Part shown: positions 18,830 through 23,288 of the stretch, piece after piece
How positions within the stretch are numbered: the first letter of the stretch is position 1
How the letters are laid out: every line of letters starts with the position of its first letter
DNA from: Suillus spraguei
Taxonomy: Eukaryota; Basidiomycota; Agaricomycetes; Boletales; Suillaceae
Length of the DNA stretch: 23,288 nucleotides
Assembly: GCA_016800925.1 (NCBI GenBank)
Contig: JABCPU010000861.1
Coordinates: 1 to 23,288 of the forward strand
Reading direction: 5' to 3'
Made by a program: the position numbers and the translations under genes
Notes under the pieces: model-generated
The model's input: only the letters and a program-made list of their open reading frames with translations
The model's database searches: none
What the model was told of the DNA's origin: nothing

Positions 18830-19173
18830 GATGAGAGACAGGAGAGATGGGGGAGATGGGGAGATGGGGAGATGGGAGACGGGAGATGGGAGACGGGAGA
18901 CACGGTTCAAGACGACTTAGGTTGGAGACCTAAGCCAAGGAGATTCCAGGTAAAACCCAGTAAGATTAAAGTAGGGAATCTACTACAAGTACACTGTGCT
19001 TAAATAGGCCAATATGTGCGCACAGACCAAGAGACATGAGAATGTAAGTGTGTATCCAAAGAAGGAAGGCAACTATAGTACAGATGCGTTGAGCATATGA
19101 GTCAGAATCATGTTACGTAATATACAAGGTAAATGAAGTAAGAAAATGAATAGGGGCACATACGATTGTAACA
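18512..19173 (-). repeat. 5' LTR of copy B, enlarged by a minisatellite
   Basis: 662 bp against 473 bp for the 3' LTR; the excess is the 189-bp repeat at 18715-18903. The minus-strand TATTTAAG box lies at about 18998-19005. The repeat lies downstream of the predicted start site, in R/U5, so it would be transcribed. Confidence 0.93.
18715..18903 (+). repeat. Heptanucleotide minisatellite (GGGAGAT / AGGAGAC type) inside the LTR
   Basis: 189 bp, equal to 27 units of 7 bp, built mainly of AGGAGAC and GGGAGAT variants with a few irregular units. It grew at the LTR sequence TAGAGACGG, which carries one partial unit. Runs of GGG spaced by four bases (about 18752-18785 and 18867-18897) fit a G-quadruplex pattern on the plus strand. 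Open frames across it are repeat artefacts. Confidence 0.92.
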
Positions 19174-20232
19174 AAGAGATATGGATCCACTTCCAGTCCC
19201 TTCACCCCCTCCTTCATGCATTTATTCTAATATTGATGCCTTTGCTGGTTTATACACTGCTGTTCAAGGAATTGGACAGCTGACCAACACAGTCGTTGAA
19301 ACTATCCAACAATCAGTCGTGGAAACAAGAGCGGGTAGAAATTTAGTCGAAGAAGCTATCACTGATTTACAACAAACTCAAATAGACCTTGCTTCCCCAC
19401 AAACTCCATCTCCCATTGAACAACCAACCTCACTGCCCCCTGTTACCATGATCACCCTGCATGGTTATACAAACCTTGTACAGACAAGCAGTGTGAAGCT
19501 GCGAAAATGTTAGGAGTCTCTGTCGCTGAGTTGGTGGCACTTGGTCCTCAACTTCACTACCTCCATATTCACCCCCCAATGTCCATCCCATCATCATTTG
19601 GTCCAATGGACCCTGTCTTGCCAGTCTTAGTAAAGGACTTCGGCATAATGTCCCCTTCCTCCTCTAACGAACTCCTCACAGTTGCTGAACGAGCAACTAC
19701 TCCTGATCTCCCAACATCAGCATACACCCTTACCACTAAACAGCAGGCGCAGCTCAGACGCGACAATGCTTTCGCTTTAAGTCGTATGGCGCAACAGAAG
19801 GGAAAGAAACACGCCAGATCCACTAGTCCTAAACCCATTATTTCACCATCGCCACTACGCATGTCTACCTCCAACACTGATGAAAATATGAAATGTCGAT
19901 TCTGTGGTATCATCGGATATCGGCAAAAGAATTGCCCCGACTACCAGTGCCAAATTTGTCTGTGACACGCCCCTACCCATCTATCTATCTACTGCCCTCA
20001 GCGTCTTGGAGATCCCCCATTTATGCTTACTTGGAAGGATGACAGATTTTACGATGCACTTTGTAAGTGGGAGCAGTATCTTATTAATCGTCGATGAAGA
20101 AAGGCAGGTCGACGAGCAAGGACTATAGCAGAAGAAGAAGCGGCCTATATGCTAGGGGGAAGTGCTGCTGATGAAGACATTGCTAACTATGACGACTATG
20201 ATCCCATCTATGATGCCAATGGCAATATATGA
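19174..20232 (+). pseudogene. ORF3 of copy C, last piece
   Basis: Resumes after copy B with the duplicated AAGAG and continues in frame as DMDPLPVPSPPP. A 1-bp deletion near 19447 shifts the frame, which then runs open from 19507 to TGA 19963-19965 (A has CGA). The first zinc knuckle (CRFCGIIGYRQKNC) has Tyr beside the normal spacing and lacks the His of copies A and B. A further TGA lies at 20095-20097, and the end is TGA 20230-20232. The last 45 or so codons differ clearly from A and B although the acidic, Tyr/Asp-rich ending is kept. Confidence 0.85.
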
Positions 20233-20262
20233 AAGTCAGTGACTTTCCATGTAAAAAGGGGG
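20231..20262 (+). other. Hairpin and polypurine tract of copy C
   Basis: GAAAGTC-AGT-GACTTTC (20231-20247) is the counterpart of the A and B hairpin with a G-C outer pair in place of T-A. The PPT AAAAAGGGGG is at 20253-20262, followed by TAA and the LTR. Confidence 0.6.
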
Positions 20263-20265
20263 TAA

Positions 20266-20739
20266 TGTTACAGTTGTACATGCCCCTATTCATTTTCTCA
20301 TCTCCTTTACTTTGTATATTACATAATGTGACTCTGACTTATATGCTCAACGCATCTGTACTATAGTTGCCTTCCTTCTTTGGATATGCACATGCGTTCT
20401 CATGTCTCTTTTGGTCCGTGCGCACATATTGGCCTATTTAAGCACGTTGTACTACGCTTGTATACTTTACTTTAATCTTACTGGGTTTTACCTGGAACAT
20501 CCTTCACTTAGGTCTCCAACCTAAGTCGTCTTGGATCGTCTCTAAGTCTAAGCACTCCTTAGCCTTAGTCTCTATTCTCATAGAACCTCTTAGACTTGTC
20601 TTTGAGGCTGAACCCTTGATAGTACTCGGAACGCGTTCCTTGTACCTTCACCTTGTCCTCTTCTGGACATTGTAGAACTTCCCAGCAGACCATCTGTGTC
20701 TTCTCACTGTTGCTGGTGACGCCACCCCAGTTTGTAACA
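20266..20739 (+). repeat. 3' LTR of copy C
   Basis: 474 bp, TGTTACA to GTAACA, with TATTTAAG and an intact self-primer sequence. Its closest relative here is the 5' LTR of A. The next bases (CTTTG) begin non-element flank. Confidence 0.92.
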
Positions 20740-20764
20740 CTTTGAGACAGCATGACAATCATGT

Positions 20765-21070
20765 ATGGTCTCATTACGAAAATCAATATTATCACGACAG
20801 CTTGCAAACTCTGTCCGTATTTGTACTGACCCTTGTTGCCACCGTTGTGTGCAGAAGAGAGCAGAGATTCATACAAAGACTGTTGCTCTATGGAAAGCCA
20901 GACCACCATGCTCTACTTCCAAGGCTTCCACTTCTCAGAACCTTCCTAGTAAGGTAAGTGCTTCCATTGGTTTCCAAACACCCTGTGCTAATGTGTCATG
21001 TAGATTTATTCCCGCTACCATAAGGGAGTGGGTTATATCATGTTTTATGGGACATCATTCAAATTGATTA
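20765..21070 (+). pseudogene. Possible exon relic with a Cys-rich motif and a 50-nt intron
   Basis: An open frame from 20765 reads MVSLRKSILSRQLANSVRIC and TDPCCHRCVQKRAEI, then a Ser/Thr/Lys-rich stretch. It reaches a GTAAGT donor at 20954, a TGCTAAT branch-like site and a TAG acceptor at 21003. Skipping these 50 nt keeps the frame open for about 40 codons (IYSRYHKGVGYIMFYGTSFK). The C-X3-PCC-X2-C pattern recalls the zinc-binding subdomain of RecQ-type helicases, which are often repeated near mobile DNA in mushrooms. The match is short, and this is a guess to be tested. Confidence 0.25.
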
Positions 21071-21613
21071 TCTTCCTGCGTCTGTTTCTCTTGTCCTTGA
21101 ATGGTATTCTTCTCTCGTCTTCTTGGATTGCTCATTCGCTCAGCCATTTGGGCCCAAGTTTGCATTTCGCTGAAATCCCATGGCCTCAGTAATTTATTGC
21201 CGTGCTCTCACTACCGATGTTGAGTTCGAGGTCGCGTGAGGTCTCGATGTTATGTTTGGGATGAACTGCATTGCTGCATGACCACCGTTTTGTGGGAAGA
21301 TGAGACTCCCGTCTCCATGTCTGGCCTTCAAGGTGGTGACAGTGTTTCACTGTCCTCGTTTGTATCTGCTCATTTCCTTCTGTGTTTCCAGAAACTCCGT
21401 GTACACTTAGTGGTAATGTCAATCACATTGAACTTGCTGCTAATGACGGTGAATTAGAATTATCTTAGTCTTTGTCCCTCGTCAGGGCAATTCTATTGTA
21501 TCGTAGACATTCAGACTCGAACTTTACTGTCCATGTCATCTTTTCGGACAGTGTCAATCAGGGGCCCTATAAGTTTTCAACTTAGGATGAGTCGTCAAGT
21601 GGGAGTTAAAGAC
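21071..21613. other. No recognisable feature
   Basis: Short frames on both strands show no motifs. I see no repeat or RNA gene. Confidence 0.45.
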
Positions 21614-21740
21614 TTTAGCCTGGCTAGTGTGGTTATCACAACAGAATCAAAATCTGTTTCTCTTGGACTACACAGGTTTGAAACCTGCCGAACTCCAGTT
21701 TTTTTGTATCAGAACATACTTTGACCTTCATTCATGGACA
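21614..21740 (+). repeat. tRNA-Leu(CAA)-like repeat, copy 1 (SINE-like)
   Basis: An A-box-like TGGCTAGTGTGGTTA (21621-21635) is followed by a perfect 5-bp anticodon stem with a 7-nt loop (ACAGA-ATCAAAA-TCTGT, 21641-21657). The loop has U33 and anticodon CAA (21648-21650). A long variable region and a T-arm-like ACAGG-TTTGAAA-CCTGC (21672-21688) follow, with B-box-like GGTTTGAAACC. A T7 run comes next, then about 40 bp that are shared with copy 2. The acceptor stem does not pair, so it is not a working tRNA gene. It may be a tRNA-derived SINE or a duplicated tRNA relic. Confidence 0.5.
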
Positions 21741-21929
21741 ATTTCTTCAGAAGTTCACCGCAGCTGGTCTTAGTCAGGTGGTTGCCACATGTTAAGACCG
21801 TACTCAAGGTAGAGAGATTCGAAGGGCTTTGGCCTCAGTTTGTGCACTGTGCCCCTTTCTCGAGTAATGCCTCTTATTTCAGGGAGAGGTTATTCGTCCG
21901 AAGATCCGGAAGGAGTTGCATGACGGATC

Positions 21930-22553
21930 CGGACATTTGCAGGTATCGGATATGATACGTTCGAAGGTTATCCAGAACGTAAGAGTGGAACGAAGAGTAA
22001 GACTAGCTTTGGAACGAGTTCCTAACTAGAAACTAACGGAGATAGACTATCCGAAGATAGAGTCAGAGATATAGACTATAGGAATCAATCCTAAGTCTCG
22101 GAAGGTGACTTTAGAGCAGAGAGTGGCTCAAGTCCAGAGGAAGCAGAATGAGCAGAATCTAAGATGATATTCAAACTAAGGTTCTATGGAGATCTACAAG
22201 TGGTTTATATACTGTAAGTATCTAAGACGGATAATCAACAAGTCCGGGACCGAGGGCTATGTACGAAGTGTAACGGAAGTCTATTAGTTAATGCACAGCG
22301 GATCAGTAAGCATGAATCAGAAATGAACACAGGAAACGGATCAGTGACACAGGACGGAAATATAAACAGCCGGAATACCGGAAACAGGAGGAATGATGAA
22401 AGGAGATAGACGCAGATATACACAAGGGAGTTAAGGTGCGAGAAGTGAGCACATTCGGATGGGTGGTACGGACAGGATCTGTGGACCGGACGGAAATGGA
22501 ATCGATCGGATCTGATCGGATATGGTCGGATCTGGGATTAGAAGTATGGTATA
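21930..22553. other. Purine-rich block, possible minus-strand LTR remnant
   Basis: About 620 bp strongly biased to A and G on the plus strand, with repeated CGGAT/CGGAC motifs (densest at 22480-22540). The minus strand has a TATATAAACC box near 22200-22210, like an LTR promoter. No matching ends or target duplication are visible, and no coding frame stands out. Confidence 0.25.
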
Positions 22554-22661
22554 TGACACCACAACAGAATCAAAATCTGTTTATCTTAAACTGTGCGGGT
22601 TCAAAACCTGCCGATGATGAGGTTTTTTCTATCAGAACACACTTTGATGTTTACTTGTGGA
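22540..22661 (+). repeat. tRNA-Leu(CAA)-like repeat, copy 2
   Basis: It shares ACAACAGAATCAAAATCTGT with copy 1, then a T-arm-like GCGGG-TTCAAAA-CCTGC (22595-22611) with one G-T pair and a canonical TTC loop. A T6 run and the tail motif TATCAGAACA follow, then ACTTTGA. The D-arm is poor here. The two copies lie about 920 bp apart in the same orientation and diverge beyond the shared tail. Confidence 0.5.
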
Positions 22662-22747
22662 CGGTCACTACATTATGGCAGAACGATACATCCAAATGGC
22701 TAACAATCCATTAATTGCGATACATACTTTAGTATAGTCATCCACTA

Positions 22748-22835
22748 GAGTATATATCCCCATGTATAGCTATCCACAGTGATTCTCCATCCTTGTCCTA
22801 GCGCAGTGAGTATATATCCTCATGTATAGCTATCC
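22748..22835 (+). repeat. 28-bp direct repeat pair
   Basis: GAGTATATATCC, one variable base, then CATGTATAGCTATCC, at 22748-22775 and 22808-22835. There is one mismatch and the period is 60 bp. Confidence 0.85.
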
Positions 22836-22846
22836 GTCCTATATCT

Positions 22847-22926
22847 ATCAGCAATCTGGTGATCGAGTGATCTCATCTGAGTCCGTCCGGACTGTATCAG
22901 CAATCGAGTGATCTGCATCTGAGTAT
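22847..22926 (+). repeat. Imperfect direct repeat pair (ATCAGCAATC...GAGTGATCT)
   Basis: ATCAGCAATC starts at 22847 and 22896. Both are followed by CGAGTGATCT and CATCTGAGT, with 7 extra bases in the first unit. Confidence 0.75.
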
Positions 22927-22948
22927 CAGATCTCCTCAAGCACCAGAA

Positions 22949-23046
22949 CATACCCACAGAAGTTCTAAGGCACACGATTCATATTTTTGTAACTTCGCAT
23001 ACCCCACAGAAGCTCTAAGGCACATGGTTCAAATTTTCGTAACTTC
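22949..23046 (+). repeat. Tandem duplication of a 49-bp unit
   Basis: Two adjacent units (22949-22997 and 22998-23046) begin CATACCC and contain CACAGAAG, CTCTAAGGCACA (TTCTAAGGCACA in the first) and GTAACTTC. They differ at a handful of bases. Confidence 0.85.
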
Positions 23047-23241
23047 ATTATTGTACATACTACCTATCTCATGCGTCGTCAACGTTTTTTCGCAAGGCGG
23101 CTCATCAAGAGATGGTCCATCGTCCTCTTCGACAAGTAAATCATCATCCAAACCTGAGGCAACGAGATCAGGGACTTTCCTCCAGCTCTCTTTGAAGACG
23201 GCTGCTAGCCTGCGACGAGTGTGAGCTTGCCGGCGAAGCAT
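23029..23241 (-). CDS. Small acidic ORF near the right edge, unknown
   Basis: 70 codons on the minus strand, starting MLRRQAHTRRRLAAVFKESW and then acidic (GLDDDLLVEEDDGPSLDE). An in-frame TAG lies just upstream of the ATG. Another frame to the right, reading LAAPNEEEDSLAYASPASSH on the same strand, also looks coding-like, so this may be a frameshifted exon of a gene running out of the window. No family is recognised, and its left end lies in the tandem duplication. Confidence 0.25.
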   Translation of the reverse strand: MLRRQAHTRRRLAAVFKESWRKVPDLVASGLDDDLLVEEDDGPSLDEPPCEKTLTTHEIGSMYNNEVTKI

Positions 23242-23288
23242 AAGCTAACGAATCCTCCTCCTCATTTGGTGCAGCCAGACGATCCCTC

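Larger units (their letters stand above)
11340..19173 (-). mobile_element. Ty3/gypsy chromovirus LTR retrotransposon, copy B (full length, youngest)
   Basis: 7834 bp on the minus strand, flanked by the direct repeat AAGAG (11335-11339 and 19174-19178) inside C's ORF3. LTRs are at 11340-11812 (3') and 18512-19173 (5'). By eye they differ at about six bases, apart from a 189-bp repeat expansion in the 5' copy. It has PBS, gag, pol, ORF3, hairpin and PPT. Known lesions are one TGA in gag, one TGA and a 1-bp deletion in pol, and none in ORF3. It is close to complete but not autonomous as it stands. Confidence 0.95.
9799..20739 (+). mobile_element. Copy C: older related element, 5' truncated, split by a solo LTR and by copy B
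   Basis: Retained parts are the pol 3' end (9799-10393), ORF3 in three pieces (10449-10727, 11202-11339, 19174-20232), a polypurine tract and the 3' LTR. Deleting 10728-11206 (solo LTR with one TSD copy) and 11340-19178 (copy B with one TSD copy) makes ORF3 continuous with A's ORF3, which proves that C was the target. Its 5' LTR, gag and most of pol are missing. The pentamer after the 3' LTR (CTTTG) matches neither flank of A. Confidence 0.85.

Noticed and set aside
18715..18903. CRISPR-like repeat array
   Set aside because: The units are 7 bp and contiguous, with no spacers; the window is eukaryotic.
18658..18920. Open frames on both strands across the GA-rich region
   Set aside because: They translate the 7-bp repeat and have no other coding signal; the region is an expanded minisatellite inside an LTR.
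21614..21700. Functional tRNA-Leu(CAA) gene
   Set aside because: The acceptor stem does not pair and the D-loop is abnormal; the sequence is repeated with a non-tRNA tail.

Overview
The window looks like fungal, most likely basidiomycete (Agaricomycotina-type), nuclear DNA. It contains a nest of Ty3/gypsy chromovirus LTR retrotransposons, and the two introns that can be proposed are only 44 and 50 nt long. No intact host gene is visible. The organism call is an inference from element type and intron size, not from a diagnostic host gene.

Layout. Positions 1-2203 are decayed flank: a broken minus-strand transposase relic with a psq/CENP-B-like helix-turn-helix (about 571-1064), a diverged LTR-like block with three inverted CCAAT boxes and a TATA box (1416-2151), and a 43-bp antisense scrap of pol (2161-2203). 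Positions 2204-20739 hold three related retroelement copies and one solo LTR. Copy A (2204-9798, plus strand) has both LTRs, gag, a broken pol and a third ORF. Copy C (plus strand) is an older copy left as pol-3' and ORF3 pieces (9799-10727, 11202-11339, 19174-20265) with its 3' LTR (20266-20739). A solo LTR (10728-11201, TSD TCTTA) and a full-length minus-strand copy B (11340-19173, TSD AAGAG) were inserted into C's ORF3. B is the youngest and least damaged: by eye its LTRs differ at about six sites plus one 189-bp repeat expansion. Positions 20740-23288 are flank: a possible Cys-rich exon relic, two tRNA-Leu(CAA)-like repeats, a purine-rich block, three short tandem duplications and a small acidic ORF at the edge.

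How the element works. Each unit runs LTR - PBS - gag (one CCHC knuckle) - pol (protease, RT, RNase H, integrase, chromodomain; minus 1 frame relative to gag) - ORF3 - hairpin - polypurine tract - LTR. The PBS does not look like a tRNA 3' end. It is an exact 11-nt complement of the predicted transcript 5' end, the Tf1-type self-priming arrangement. The most unusual part is ORF3: about 489-517 aa, in the env position, with no visible membrane segment, helical and coiled-coil-like regions and two C-terminal zinc knuckles. It is kept in all three copies and fully open in B. Its frame opens at an ATG inside the end of pol.

Most nonsense mutations in the three copies are TGA codons where a sister copy has CGA or another CGN arginine codon, so the decay is biased to CpG sites.
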